Shown in pieces: positions 8,687 to 16,711 of a stretch of 64,000 nucleotides of DNA; positions within the stretch are counted from its first letter, which is position 1; every line of letters starts with the position of its first letter. This stretch comes from Haloplanus rubicundus. GTDB taxonomy: Archaea > Halobacteriota > Halobacteria > Halobacteriales > Haloferacaceae. A model generated the notes under the pieces. It saw only the letters and a program-made list of their open reading frames with translations, searched no databases and had not been told where the DNA came from. Position numbers and translations under genes: made by a program. Location of the stretch: the NCBI RefSeq assembly GCF_003342675.1, contig NZ_CP031147.1:62001-126000 (forward strand), written 5' to 3'.

Positions 8687-9901
8687 TTACCACGTGAGTA
8701 CGTAGAACGCGATCAGCCCGAGAGACGAAAGAAGCCCTGCAACCGCCGTGATCGACAGTTGGCCGACGTTAAGCGGCGTTCGAAACCCCCGTTCCAGATC
8801 TGGCCGTGAATACCGGAGTTTCAGCAACGCGGCATTCACCAGCACGAAGACGATCAATAGCATGAGGTTGGCCAATCCTGCCACGAGTCCGATATCGCCG
8901 AGGAAAATGAATGGAATCGTGAGGAGTCCGATTACCACCACTGCATAGTGGGGTGTTTGACGGGACGAGTGCACGCGAGAGAACATCTCCGGGAACACGT
9001 GGTACTCCGATTTCGACACGCCGTAGAACAGACGCGAGGTCGAGATCTGGAGGATGAGTACAGTGTTTGTCGTCGAGAAGAGAGCGATTGCGCCGAGCAC
9101 TGTTGACCCGAGTGGTCCCCAGCCGACCCGGGCAACCTCTGCCAGCGGCGACGCCGAACGGCCCAAGACGCGCCAGTCAACCAGCGCGACCGCCGATAAC
9201 CCAACGAGTACGTACAGGAGTGTCGTGATACCGATAGAGAAGATAATCGCACGTGGGATCGTCACAGTCGCATCCTCGGTCTCTTCGGACAGGTTTACGA
9301 TCGATCCGAAGCCGAGATAGGCGAAGAAAATCAGAAACCCCGCGTGGATGACGCCGAATGCGCCGTTCGGAGCGTGGAGGATCTCGGCGTTCCCCCATGA
9401 ACCACTCGCAATCCAGATGATTATCACCAGTCCGGCGACCTCGATCCCGGTGAAGAGGACGTTTATTTTGGTGGAGAGGTCGATGCCCCAGAAGTTGATA
9501 CCAGTCATAACGACGACGAGGAGAATGGCGATTGGGATCGATGGAACATCAACGAAGGCAGAGAGATAGCCCGAGAAGGCCAATGCCACCGCTGCGGACG
9601 AGATGACGCCCATGAACAGGCGGCCGAGCGCTGTCATGTCTGAAATGAGTTTGCGGTCGAACGCCTCGTGAACGTAGATATAATCACCTTCCGCTTTCGG
9701 GAACAGCGAGGCGAGCTCGGCATAGCTCAGTCCCGTTAATGACGCGATCAGGGCGGCCAGCAGAAACGAAATCACGATCGAGCCGCCGGTCACGCCAGTT
9801 GCCTCGCCGAGAATCGCGTAAATGCCAGCCCCGAGAATCAGGCCAACGCCGTAGACGACGGCTTCGAGGAGTCCGAGTTCGCGACGTAATTCTGACATCA
9901 T
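8687..9901 (-). CDS. APC-superfamily amino acid permease
   Basis: This is a membrane transporter of 404 residues with about 11-12 hydrophobic segments. The N-terminus LGLLEAVVYGVGLILGAGIY carries the G-x-G-I-Y unwound helix 1 motif typical of APC amino acid/polyamine permeases, followed by SYAELASLFPKAEGDY. FLIFFAYLGFGSIVNLSEETEDA (helix 6 region) is also classic. It probably takes up or exchanges an amino acid across the cytoplasmic membrane, with the substrate unknown. It is slightly short for the family because the C-terminus ends just after helix 12, and unlike many haloarchaeal relatives it has no UspA domain fused to it. Two adjacent ATGs (9901, 9898) are equally possible starts. Confidence 0.88.
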   Translation of the reverse strand: MMSELRRELGLLEAVVYGVGLILGAGIYAILGEATGVTGGSIVISFLLAALIASLTGLSYAELASLFPKAEGDYIYVHEAFDRKLISDMTALGRLFMGVISSAAVALAFSGYLSAFVDVPSIPIAILLVVVMTGINFWGIDLSTKINVLFTGIEVAGLVIIIWIASGSWGNAEILHAPNGAFGVIHAGFLIFFAYLGFGSIVNLSEETEDATVTIPRAIIFSIGITTLLYVLVGLSAVALVDWRVLGRSASPLAEVARVGWGPLGSTVLGAIALFSTTNTVLILQISTSRLFYGVSKSEYHVFPEMFSRVHSSRQTPHYAVVVIGLLTIPFIFLGDIGLVAGLANLMLLIVFVLVNAALLKLRYSRPDLERGFRTPLNVGQLSITAVAGLLSSLGLIAFYVLTW

Positions 9902-9973
9902 CCACCCTATCTCGTAGTTGACATAAAAATACGATGTTCGAGCACGACATAGATTTGTAGCCCCGTCTTCGGT

Positions 9974-10401
9974 TCAAGGCTGAATGTAGTATGCGGGCCG
10001 TTGCGCTCGGATGACCGACGCCGGCTGCTGGTTTTCGTCGGCGAGTAGTCCGGTCAGGTCGTCGGCGGTGATTATCCCGACAAGTTCGTCGCTTTCGTCG
10101 CAGACGGGTAGGCGACGTACGCCATTCTCGCTCATCACCTGTGCCGCCTCGTAAAAGCCAACCTCGGGACCAAGCACACAGGTCCATCGACATGCGTCGT
10201 CGGCAGTCTGGTCGGTTGAAGAAGTCTCTTCGGCGAGTACGCGTGTCGTCAGGTAGCGATCCGTGACGACCCAGTCGGATATTGTCGTTCGTGACGACAA
10301 CGCTCCCCACGTTTTCGTCTCGTATTTGTTGGGCAAGTTCTGGAATCGAGGTTTCTGGGTAGCACGGACGAGGTCTTTCGGGCAAGATCTTCGATTGGCA
10401 C
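9974..10401 (-). pseudogene. Frameshifted CBS-domain protein
   Basis: The pieces of a two-CBS-domain protein lie in three frames. VPIEDLARK is in one frame at the start, TSIPELAQQIRDENVGSVVV in a second, and the long C-terminal CBS half (GFYEAAQVMSENGVRRLPV, then ELVGIITADDLTGLLADE) in a third. At least two indels therefore separate a GTG near 10401 from the stop. CBS proteins of this size bind adenosyl ligands and are common beside haloarchaeal stress genes. Remaining in-frame segments are too short to form a functional Bateman module, so it is called a pseudogene; sequencing error at two places is the alternative. Confidence 0.7.
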
Positions 10402-10552
10402 TGCTGTTGCCTCCGTGTAATTCCTCGACGAGTGATCACACACCGGGAGAAAACTTCCTAATCGTCTGGAATCTCCCGGACACCGTCGATAAGACGAGTT
10501 GTCAGTTGCTGGATTCGGGATTCTACTGGGAGATTCTTCCGATCAAGTAGTC

Positions 10553-10574
10553 GGGGGATCTCTGAAAATCCCCC
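10553..10574. terminator. GC-rich hairpin after the small coiled-coil gene
   Basis: GGGGGAT and ATCCCCC form a perfect 7-bp stem with an 8-base loop. It lies 18 bases past the stop of the minus-strand gene that ends at 10592. No long T tract follows, so it may stabilise a 3' end rather than act as a true terminator. Confidence 0.4.
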
Positions 10575-10591
10575 GCCCATTAAGCGATCGA

Positions 10592-10756
10592 TTACTCCTC
10601 ACTACGGAGGGATTCGATCCGCTGTTCGAGGTCGTCAATCGCATCCTCAACGCTCTCGCGCGCCTGGTCGCTCAGTTCCTCGGCCTCGTTCACTGCCTCG
10701 TCAAAACTGTCACGTACTCGCTGGACAGCAGTATCGATGTCGTCGGATTCGCTCAT
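10592..10756 (-). CDS. Small acidic coiled-coil protein
   Basis: This is a 54-residue protein (MSESDDIDTAVQRVRDSFDE and onward) that is almost wholly helical, with heptad-like spacing and an excess of Asp/Glu. Small helical proteins of this type are common in haloarchaea and have no assigned role. The ATG at 10756 gives a compact acidic protein; an earlier ATG (10834) would add 26 residues of unlike composition. It is followed by a hairpin and lies between a CBS pseudogene and a UspA gene. Confidence 0.6.
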   Translation of the reverse strand: MSESDDIDTAVQRVRDSFDEAVNEAEELSDQARESVEDAIDDLEQRIESLRSEE

Positions 10757-10849
10757 GCCTGTCGTTTCTACTCTCGTTGACCGGTTAGACGTGACGACTG
10801 TTCCTAAGCACTGAGAATGATCGTCAATTTTCATTTTTCCTCTATCTGA

Positions 10850-11296
10850 TTACGAAGAATCATCAGCGGATTCAGCGGGCATACGAACCGTCAATACCGG
10901 AGCATCGGAGAGCCGGACGACCTTTTCCGTGACGCTACCGAGGAGATATCGATCCAGACCCGTGCGGCCATGCGTCCCCATCACGACGAGATCGATGTCG
11001 TGTTCGTCGACGTAATCGAGAATGGCTTGGTGGGGCGCTCCCTGTGCCACCACACCTTCGATCGTGTCCACACCAGCTGCCTCTGCTTGCTGGATCACCT
11101 CATCAATCGCGTTCTCACCCGCCTCTTCGAGAGCGTCAAACGTTCCGGGAATCGAGGCATCAGTACCGACGGTCGTGTCGACGACATAGATCGTATGGAG
11201 TGCGGCGTCATAGGTAGTTGCAAGATCAATTGCGTGCTCAACTGCGCCACGCGTCCCGTCACTTCCATCCGTCGGGACCAATATCTGGTCATACAT
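10850..11296 (-). CDS. Universal stress protein (UspA), single domain
   Basis: This UspA domain of 148 residues starts MYDQILVPTDGSDGTRGAVE and ends APVLTVRMPAESADDSS. The ATP-binding motif GTHGRTGLDRYLLGSVTEK is intact. The ATG at 11296 places the first strand at the N-terminus; 35 upstream in-frame residues do not fit the family. This is the last UspA gene of the left region and borders the first block of insertion-sequence debris. Confidence 0.9.
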   Translation of the reverse strand: MYDQILVPTDGSDGTRGAVEHAIDLATTYDAALHTIYVVDTTVGTDASIPGTFDALEEAGENAIDEVIQQAEAAGVDTIEGVVAQGAPHQAILDYVDEHDIDLVVMGTHGRTGLDRYLLGSVTEKVVRLSDAPVLTVRMPAESADDSS

Positions 11297-11429
11297 ACTG
11301 AAGCTTCGGTGCTGGAGGGACAAAGAAGGAACCATTGAGATGAGAGATTGGGAAGTCCTCAGCCATCTTTCAGGTATCGTATTGAATAGCTTCTGAGTCA
11401 TGGTTAAAGCGTCTCACTGAGTGTTTCTA

Positions 11430-12180
11430 TGTTAGCAATGGTGAACATGAGAACAATCTCACGGAACTGTCGGTCCCAGCCAAGTGCTCACACGGCAGCG
11501 CCGAGCGTGCGCTTTGTTGTCGAGTACGATGTTTCGGCCATCCAGCGCTGAGAGTAGCCTTTTGCTCAGATGAGCGTGGTGTGTCCCACGGTGAGTGGCT
11601 TCGATGCACGTTGTAGGATGATGGATCGACACCGAGTGCGTAGAACTCGAACTTGGTTGCTAGTTGTGGAACGTTTTGTCAGCTACCATGGACTGTAGGT
11701 TGTCCGCCGGAACGCGGACGACCTGCGGTCCTCTCTTCGTACCGTGTTTCTACTGTGCTGAGATGTGAACGTCAAGAACAGCGAGAGCCTCTACATCGGT
11801 TAGTGTCGTCACTTTCAGTGTCTGGACACTGCTTCCCGATCGTTGGCGGGAATAGCATGAGACTGAGCGGCAGCACAGACCCGTGCAGCAACGCCCGCTA
11901 CATCCACATCTTGAATCGGTCGAACGACTTGTAGACCTACTGTATTCGGGGAAATGGTACCGATCGAGGCCGAGTACATCACGAATCACGGCATGTACTC
12001 CAGCCGATTCACCGTCTCTCGGTGGCGATGGTCCTCTTCAAACGAAACAGTACAGGACGACGTGGATCCAGCGGACGAACCCGCCGCTGGCGGACTCGCC
12101 TGCGTGCTTTTCCAACGCTCGCTCTTGTGTAGAACATTGTTGGTAGAGAGCCATCTAGCGATTTTACTGTAGTCAGACTC
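11430..12180 (-). mobile_element. Decayed IS5-type transposase gene
   Basis: Fragments of one transposase lie in several minus-strand frames. The C-terminal part (11440-11560) reads GYSQRWMAETSYSTTKRTLG and, past an internal stop, FREIVLM; this is the RWMAETSYSTTKR-type end of haloarchaeal IS5-family transposases. TLKVTTLTDVEALAVLDVH (about 11760-11815) matches the central catalytic-core region. Stops and frame changes occur throughout, and no terminal inverted repeats could be identified with confidence. It is an inactive remnant marking past insertion at the left edge of the accessory region. Confidence 0.6.
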
Positions 12181-12310
12181 CGTAACATGACGCTCCAGAA
12201 CGGGAGAAAAGTCAGCCGAACGAGGGAGTCTATCGATCCGACGCAAACTACAGGAGCGGCACCAACAGTCTACTTCACAAGAGCGCGCATAAAACTGATC
12301 AGTCCGACGT

Positions 12311-13135
12311 TTACGGGACTCTGTCCGATGAAGTGTTGGAACTGATCGCTGAGGTCGGTGAACGGACAGACGCCACGACGGCGTTGACAACCGCTCCGAC
12401 GAGCAGAAGGAAACTGCCGAGATACAACCATAAGAGCAGGAGCAGAATCGCCCCAAGGAGGCTTGCAGTATCGAGTCGGCCGACAAACACGACATACGTC
12501 TCGAAAACCGCCTGAAGGATGGCCCACCCGACCGCGGCGACGAACACTCCGGGAACTGTCTCCCCTATCGATATGTCTGTATTCGGGAACCGCCAGTACA
12601 TCGGAAAGAACGCGATTAGCAACCCTGCAAAAAGCAGGAGCGGCGTTACGACACCGATATACGGAACGTTCAGTGCCACAAATATCGTCGTGGCGAGCGT
12701 CATGGCGAACAGCGCACCGATGAGGGAAATTAACGCGACAGCTCCGTCCAGAATCTGACTAATCAACGTGGTCTCTTGTTGGGTACCATAGATTTCCGAA
12801 AACGCCATATCGAGTCCGCGAAACACACGGAACGATCCCCACAGCAGGGTGATCATGCCAACAATAGAGGTGCCGGCGGTCGGATTTAACTGAAATGCCG
12901 CCGAGACGATCGGCGCCACATTCGGAGCAAGTGCCGCATCAAGGGTGGTAGTGAGCCGAGCAGCGAACTGCTCTTTCCCGACCACCGAGAGGACGAAAAG
13001 AGTGAGAACCAGTAACGGAACGAGCGAAATGAACGCTTGGTAGGCGATACTACCAGCCATGAACGTCACGTTCTCTTCACGTATCCGCCGCCAGACAACT
13101 CGAACAAACATGATAGATTCTCGAAAACGGTCCAT
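12311..13135 (-). CDS. YihY/BrkB family membrane protein
   Basis: This integral membrane protein of 274 residues has about six hydrophobic segments. The N-terminus (FMAGSIAYQAFISLVPLLVL) carries the AGSIAYYAFLSLFPLL-type signature of the YihY/virulence factor BrkB family, and the end LLGAILLLLLWLYLGSFLLLVGAVVNA matches the family's W-x-Y-x-S/A-x-x-x-L-x-G-A motif. The function is unsettled; transport or envelope roles have been proposed for bacterial members. It starts MDRFRESIMFVRVVWRRIRE at ATG 13135. The gene is intact although it lies between two blocks of transposase remnants. Confidence 0.85.
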   Translation of the reverse strand: MDRFRESIMFVRVVWRRIREENVTFMAGSIAYQAFISLVPLLVLTLFVLSVVGKEQFAARLTTTLDAALAPNVAPIVSAAFQLNPTAGTSIVGMITLLWGSFRVFRGLDMAFSEIYGTQQETTLISQILDGAVALISLIGALFAMTLATTIFVALNVPYIGVVTPLLLFAGLLIAFFPMYWRFPNTDISIGETVPGVFVAAVGWAILQAVFETYVVFVGRLDTASLLGAILLLLLWLYLGSFLLLVGAVVNAVVASVRSPTSAISSNTSSDRVP

Positions 13136-13169
13136 TACGGCCAGTTACGGTCTGGAAATCGTTAGGAAT

Positions 13170-13343
13170 TTGGATCGCGTTGGACCACGGTACCGCCAAC
13201 GAGCATATGCGAAACCGTTTTTGTTCATGATCAAGCGCATGCTCGGCACTGCCGTGCGTGTACGGATCTGGTGGCTGGAGTTCCGTGAAATGATCCTCAA
13301 GGCCACCGTCCACAACCTCTGCCGGAGCGTCCGGGACCGGTGA
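13170..13343 (+). mobile_element. C-terminal remnant of an IS5-type transposase
   Basis: The plus strand reads GPRYRQRAYAKPFLFMIKRM, then LGTAVRVRIWWLEFREMILK, then ATVHNLCRSVRDR and a stop. This is the conserved C-terminus of haloarchaeal IS5-family transposases (RYRQRAYAETVFSMIKRMLG...). Everything upstream of it is missing. It occupies the place where a PIN-type toxin would be expected after the UPF0175 gene. Confidence 0.65.
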
Positions 13344-13398
13344 AATCCAGCGTCGTATACCGAAACTACAGAGCCGCCCGTTGGAATTTCGTCAGTCG

Positions 13399-13767
13399 TC
13401 ATTGCGAGCGCGACGCCTCGTCACCAGCAGACTCGACATCAAAATCGAATTCCGTCGCCGCCTCCGCCTCGTAATCCGCATCTTCCTCATCTGCGACCCC
13501 GAGCTGGAGTTCGACACCGTGCTCACGGAGGATATCACGCATCGTCCAACGGTCGGCATCAGCGAGTCTCGCAGCATCACCGAGCGTGATCCGCTCGCGT
13601 TCGTAGAGGGCGACCGCAGCTGCAATGGACTCGTTTTCGTGTTCCTCGAAGTATTCACGCACGAACTCCCGCAACGCATCGCTCTTGCCCCCGAACACAC
13701 AAGCCTCGACAGCATCCTCGATGAGGAGGTCAAGGTCGTCTGGATACGATCCAGTGATTCGTGCCAT
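13399..13767 (-). CDS. UPF0175 family antitoxin-like protein
   Basis: This 122-residue protein has an N-terminal segment (MARITGSYPDDLDLLIEDAV) resembling ribbon-helix-helix openings. The UPF0175 core, EDAARLADADRW-type (here ITLGDAARLADADRWTMRDI LREHGVEL), lies at residues 60-90 and is followed by an acidic tail. UPF0175 proteins are usually DNA-binding antitoxins paired with a downstream PIN-like (DUF3368) toxin. No such partner is present here: downstream lies only transposase debris, so the antitoxin appears orphaned. A 19-base inverted repeat about 61-79 bases upstream of its start is a candidate operator. Confidence 0.75.
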   Translation of the reverse strand: MARITGSYPDDLDLLIEDAVEACVFGGKSDALREFVREYFEEHENESIAAAVALYERERITLGDAARLADADRWTMRDILREHGVELQLGVADEEDADYEAEAATEFDFDVESAGDEASRSQ

Positions 13768-13827
13768 CGTTCTATGGCCGACTACGCCTCCATACTATTC
13801 ATGAACTACGCCAGAATACCATATGCA

Positions 13828-13846
13828 TTGAGAAGACGAGTCTCAA
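13828..13846. promoter_or_regulatory. Inverted repeat TTGAGA-n7-TCTCAA, copy 1
   Basis: TTGAGAAGACGAGTCTCAA forms a 6-bp inverted repeat within a longer conserved stretch (TATGCATTGAGA...GTCTCAACT). It lies upstream of the minus-strand UPF0175 gene. A near-identical copy occurs at 14744-14762 upstream of the HTH/MazF-like pair, which suggests one regulator binds both. Confidence 0.5.
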
Positions 13847-13920
13847 CTATTGCGGATTCTGAGAGTTGAGACTTTGTTCAGAAGAAGATGTAACGCGCAG
13901 AGACGTGAGTGCTCGAAAGG

Positions 13921-14271
13921 CTACCGGAATTCTTTGACGAAAGCAGTAGTCGCGTTATCGACGATATCATCCGCCAGACGACCCTGCCAGAAATCGATGT
14001 CCTCGTGGCCGATCGATTGCACACCCCATGGAACGATCCGGCTCTAGTCTGGCGTACCGCCACGAAGCCAACTTTCCTCGGGAATGTCGATGAGTCCATC
14101 CATCCATGATTTCGACGTCAGCGTGAGCGCGATATACTGCTCGCCGTGGAACGGACGACCTTCGTGGTTCGAGAGAATGAGCCAAGGCCGAGCGTCCTCG
14201 TCACCTTTGAACGGATCATCGCCGTAGACGACATCGCCACGTTCGAAAATCGGTGTCTCTTCGTTGGTCAC
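13921..14271 (-). pseudogene. PemK/MazF-like toxin with in-frame TAG
   Basis: The gene starts with GTG at 14271 (MTNEETPIFERGDVVYGDDP) and resembles short MazF/PemK-type endoribonucleases of haloarchaea (GDVVYGDDPF, ARPWLILSN, WLRGGTPD). A TAG at 14044-14046 stops it after 75 residues. The same frame then continues as SRIVPWGVQSIGHEDIDFWQ and beyond to a stop at 13921-13923, for a natural length of 116 codons. The continuation fits the family's C-terminal part, so this looks like a recent nonsense mutation inactivating a toxin. The start overlaps the stop of the upstream HTH gene by one base, as in coupled toxin-antitoxin operons. Confidence 0.65.
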
Positions 14272-14639
14272 TATTCATCCTCAACACTCGGATGTGACTC
14301 GCTGGGCGCGTGTTCGCGCCAAGACTCCTTGTCTTCGGTGCCGAGTTGCTTGTTGAACAGAGCAGTCGCCCGTTCGTAGCCGCTGTATCCTTCGAGTCGC
14401 TCGGTGTCGTCGGTGATCGCCCAGTACGTTGCCTTGTGTTCGACGAGATCACGATCCTTCAATCGCGAGAGAGCAGTGCTGACCGCGCCCTCGTCAATGC
14501 CAATCTGAGAGGCGATTTCGCGGGCCTTGAACGCCCGATTCTCATTGGCGACGAGAAATCCAAGGACTTGATCAGGCACGGAGAGCTCTTCAAGTTCCTC
14601 CTCGCTCGTGTTCTCGAACGTGTCTCGGTCGATAGACAT
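14271..14639 (-). CDS. Winged-helix (MarR-like) regulator, partner of MazF-like gene
   Basis: This 122-residue protein starts MSIDRDTFENTSEEELEELS. A winged helix-turn-helix core (DQVLGFLVANENRAFKAREI, SQIGIDEGAVSTALSRLKDR, DLVEHKATYWAI) runs from about residue 23 to 85, with a C-terminal helix and acidic tail. It matches MarR-type HTH proteins that precede MazF-like toxins in haloarchaea and act as antitoxin or autorepressor. Its stop codon overlaps the GTG of the toxin gene by one base. The inverted repeat at 14744-14762, about 105 bases upstream, is a candidate operator. With the toxin interrupted, it may now act only as a regulator. Confidence 0.7.
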   Translation of the reverse strand: MSIDRDTFENTSEEELEELSVPDQVLGFLVANENRAFKAREIASQIGIDEGAVSTALSRLKDRDLVEHKATYWAITDDTERLEGYSGYERATALFNKQLGTEDKESWREHAPSESHPSVEDE

Positions 14640-14743
14640 CGTTGAATGGAGGTACGTCATCCGCTGTAAAGAGAGTTAAGAGTGAAAGCGACGAAAATAC
14701 CGAAATCACTGTGGACCACGGAGCGAGTTGCGGACCGTATGCA

Positions 14744-14762
14744 TTGAGACGATTAGTCTCAA
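14744..14762. promoter_or_regulatory. Inverted repeat TTGAGAC-n5-GTCTCAA, copy 2
   Basis: TTGAGACGATTAGTCTCAA is a 7-bp perfect inverted repeat with a 5-base spacer. The surrounding TATGCA...AACT is shared with the copy at 13828-13846. It is upstream of the minus-strand HTH/MazF-like operon and also about 120 bases before the plus-strand zinc-ribbon gene. Confidence 0.5.
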
Positions 14763-14848
14763 CTTCAGGCGCACAAAATCAGAGTTCGAAGGGAGAGAGT
14801 CAATCACACGGAACCGTGCTGGGATGCGACAGATCGAACCACCCCCCA

Positions 14849-14857
14849 ATTTAAAAA
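14849..14857 (+). promoter_or_regulatory. TATA-like box of the zinc-ribbon gene
   Basis: ATTTAAAAA lies 24-30 bases before the two possible starts (GTG 14877, ATG 14883), consistent with a leaderless haloarchaeal transcript. Confidence 0.5.
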
Positions 14858-14876
14858 TCCGGACGCAGAGAACCCC

Positions 14877-15368
14877 GTGAGCATGAAGTTTTGCGACGAA
14901 TGTGGTGCCCTCCTGCCAGCTAACGAGGCCAGTGGCGAGTGTGATCAGTGTGGAGCATCGTTCGAGCGGGCGAACAGGGAATTAGAAAAACCGGAAGAGA
15001 ACACAGAGCAGTCACCGAACACAGAACTCGAACAGTTGCCTACGACGGGGTCTGGTAGTGTGAAGAAAGCCGACGCGATGGAATGGCTCGAGGATCTCGA
15101 TCGCCCATCTGCAAGCGAACTCAGACGAGCGACGATCGAAAAACCGAGTGACTTCACGGGAAGTACGTTCCCCACCGATATCTCGACGATTCGTCTCACG
15201 GGTCATGCAGAATTTATTGAAACAGTCGCCGGACTCTTCAGTTGGATCGTGGAGATGGAAGACTACAGTCGGCGTGTGGAAATCAATCTGAAGGAAACTG
15301 AGGATAAGGAGACGGGAGAGCAGACCGGAAACTACGCACTCTATTTGAGTGTTGCCGAGAGAGGGTAA
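14877..15368 (+). CDS. Zinc-ribbon protein, function unknown
   Basis: This is a 163-residue protein (161 if ATG 14883 is used). The first 30 residues form a zinc ribbon with two CxxC knuckles (FCDECGALLP...GECDQCGASF). A flexible acidic linker (about residues 35-65) is followed by a C-terminal domain of mixed helix and strand (residues 70-163) ending in beta-rich EINLKETEDK and YALYLSVAER. I do not recognise the C-terminal domain. Zinc ribbons of this kind often mediate protein or nucleic-acid contacts. The gene has its own promoter and lies convergent with the partition operon. Confidence 0.65.
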   Translation: MSMKFCDECGALLPANEASGECDQCGASFERANRELEKPEENTEQSPNTELEQLPTTGSGSVKKADAMEWLEDLDRPSASELRRATIEKPSDFTGSTFPTDISTIRLTGHAEFIETVAGLFSWIVEMEDYSRRVEINLKETEDKETGEQTGNYALYLSVAERG

Positions 15369-15425
15369 GAGGTCGCTTTACAAGGCCGAGTTAGGGCTTG
15401 ACGCCCAGCGTCCGAAGAGGATGCA

Positions 15426-15833
15426 TCACCGATTTTTCATCCCATAACCCCATCGCTGTAGCACGGCCTCGGGCGTCGTTCCTTCACCCCCGGCTACCAA
15501 CATCGCCTCGACGACATCGGTCTTGTAGATATTCTCGTCGAAGCGCTCCTCAATACGATCGATGGTCTCCTCGATCAGTTCTTCAGTCTCAGACTGTAGG
15601 AAGACCGGTTGCTGATTCCGCCCCTGTTTCACCGAATCGCGTCTGTATTTGTAAGGGAGAGACTGAGTTTGTGCCTGACCGCTTGGACCAGTGAGAGACG
15701 ACGAACTCGATCCCGAATCCGATTGCGTTTCCTCTGACACCACGTCGTCCTGGTCGGTATCTGCGTCCGGGGGCGTATCTTCTGCCTCCGAACTATCCTC
15801 AGCGAATGGATCGTCGCCAGCGCCGGATTTCAT
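15426..15833 (-). CDS. ParA partner protein (plasmid-type, putative centromere-binding)
   Basis: This is a 135-residue protein. The N-terminal half is acidic and Ser/Gln-rich (disordered), and the C-terminal half is helical (LQSETEELIEETIDRIEERF, then a VVEAMLVAGG segment). Its start overlaps the stop of parA by four bases (ATGA), so the two are translationally coupled. Small proteins directly after ParA usually bind the centromere and stimulate the ATPase, and the C-terminal part could be a ribbon-helix-helix or short helix-turn-helix of this kind. The role is inferred mainly from position; no ParB nuclease-like domain is present. Confidence 0.55.
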   Translation of the reverse strand: MKSGAGDDPFAEDSSEAEDTPPDADTDQDDVVSEETQSDSGSSSSSLTGPSGQAQTQSLPYKYRRDSVKQGRNQQPVFLQSETEELIEETIDRIEERFDENIYKTDVVEAMLVAGGEGTTPEAVLQRWGYGMKNR

Positions 15834-16669
15834 GCCGGAGCCTCCACGGTCTTCCGCAGGTGATCGGCGAGTTGTTCGATCCGTTCGAGGGTCTCTAGTT
15901 CGTAATCACGCTTCCGGGATCGATGTTCTTCGATGTATTTGAACGCCGAACACTGCTGTCGCCAGCAGCCCTCGAATAGTGATCCGCGTTCATTCAGCAC
16001 AACCGGAATGTCGTACTCCCGTTTCTTGATGTCGTCGAGCATATCCTGCTGGTCGTTCGTTCCCTTGAAGCGGTTAGGGACGATTGCGAGAACACCGACG
16101 CTGATATTGAGGTTCTCTTCGAGACCGGGGACGAGATCCTCAAGTCCGTCGACGGATTTCCGGCCCTTCCCTGATGGTTCGAACGGCACGAGGAGCGAGC
16201 GCGTGGCGTGGATGGCGTTGTATAATTTGACATCGGCCGTCGCCGGCGGATCGACGATGAGGGTGTCGTATTTCTCGTGGATGTCGTTCTCTCGGAGAAC
16301 GCGCAATAACTGGACGTTCCGATTCCAGTTCTCACCGAAGTCGTTCGCCTCCTCTTCTCGTCGACTCAAATGCCGGTCGAGCTGTTCAAGGCTATTGTGT
16401 GCCGGAATGACATCGACGCCTTCGCTGGTTTCAATGAGATCTTCGAACGGGCCTCGCTCGCGTTCGACCATGTGTCGAACGAGGGAATCGGCCTGCGCGT
16501 CGCTCCGGCGTTCGCCCACATCAAGGAGGTACGAAACTGACGCTTCTTGGGGATCCAAGTCGACGACCAGTACGTCTCGACCCGCGCGTGCGTCCACGAC
16601 AGCAAGGTTCGCCGCGAGTGTGGACTTACCGACGCCGCCCGCTTCCGAGTACGTCGTATAGGCCAGCAT
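15830..16669 (-). CDS. ParA/Soj-family partition ATPase
   Basis: This Walker-type ATPase of 279 residues starts MLAYTTYSEAGGVGKSTLAA. It has the deviant Walker A (GGVGKST), the A' motif LVVDLDPQ near residue 40 and Walker B-like YDTLIVDPPATADV near 130. It belongs to the ParA family that segregates plasmids and chromosomes by gradient formation on the nucleoid. The ATG at 16669 puts the deviant Walker A close to the N-terminus, as in other members without a DNA-binding N-domain. It forms an operon with the small gene downstream. The upstream 16.71-16.86 kb region is full of AGCTAT repeats that could serve as operator and centromere. Confidence 0.88.
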   Translation of the reverse strand: MLAYTTYSEAGGVGKSTLAANLAVVDARAGRDVLVVDLDPQEASVSYLLDVGERRSDAQADSLVRHMVERERGPFEDLIETSEGVDVIPAHNSLEQLDRHLSRREEEANDFGENWNRNVQLLRVLRENDIHEKYDTLIVDPPATADVKLYNAIHATRSLLVPFEPSGKGRKSVDGLEDLVPGLEENLNISVGVLAIVPNRFKGTNDQQDMLDDIKKREYDIPVVLNERGSLFEGCWRQQCSAFKYIEEHRSRKRDYELETLERIEQLADHLRKTVEAPA

Positions 16670-16711
16670 GGCTCTACAACGACAGGGAGTATCCATAAAA
16701 CTAAGTCAGAC

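Noticed and set aside
14044-14046. Pyrrolysine coding at the TAG in the MazF-like gene
   Set aside because: No evidence for pyrrolysine genes is seen, and a simple nonsense mutation in a toxin is more likely.
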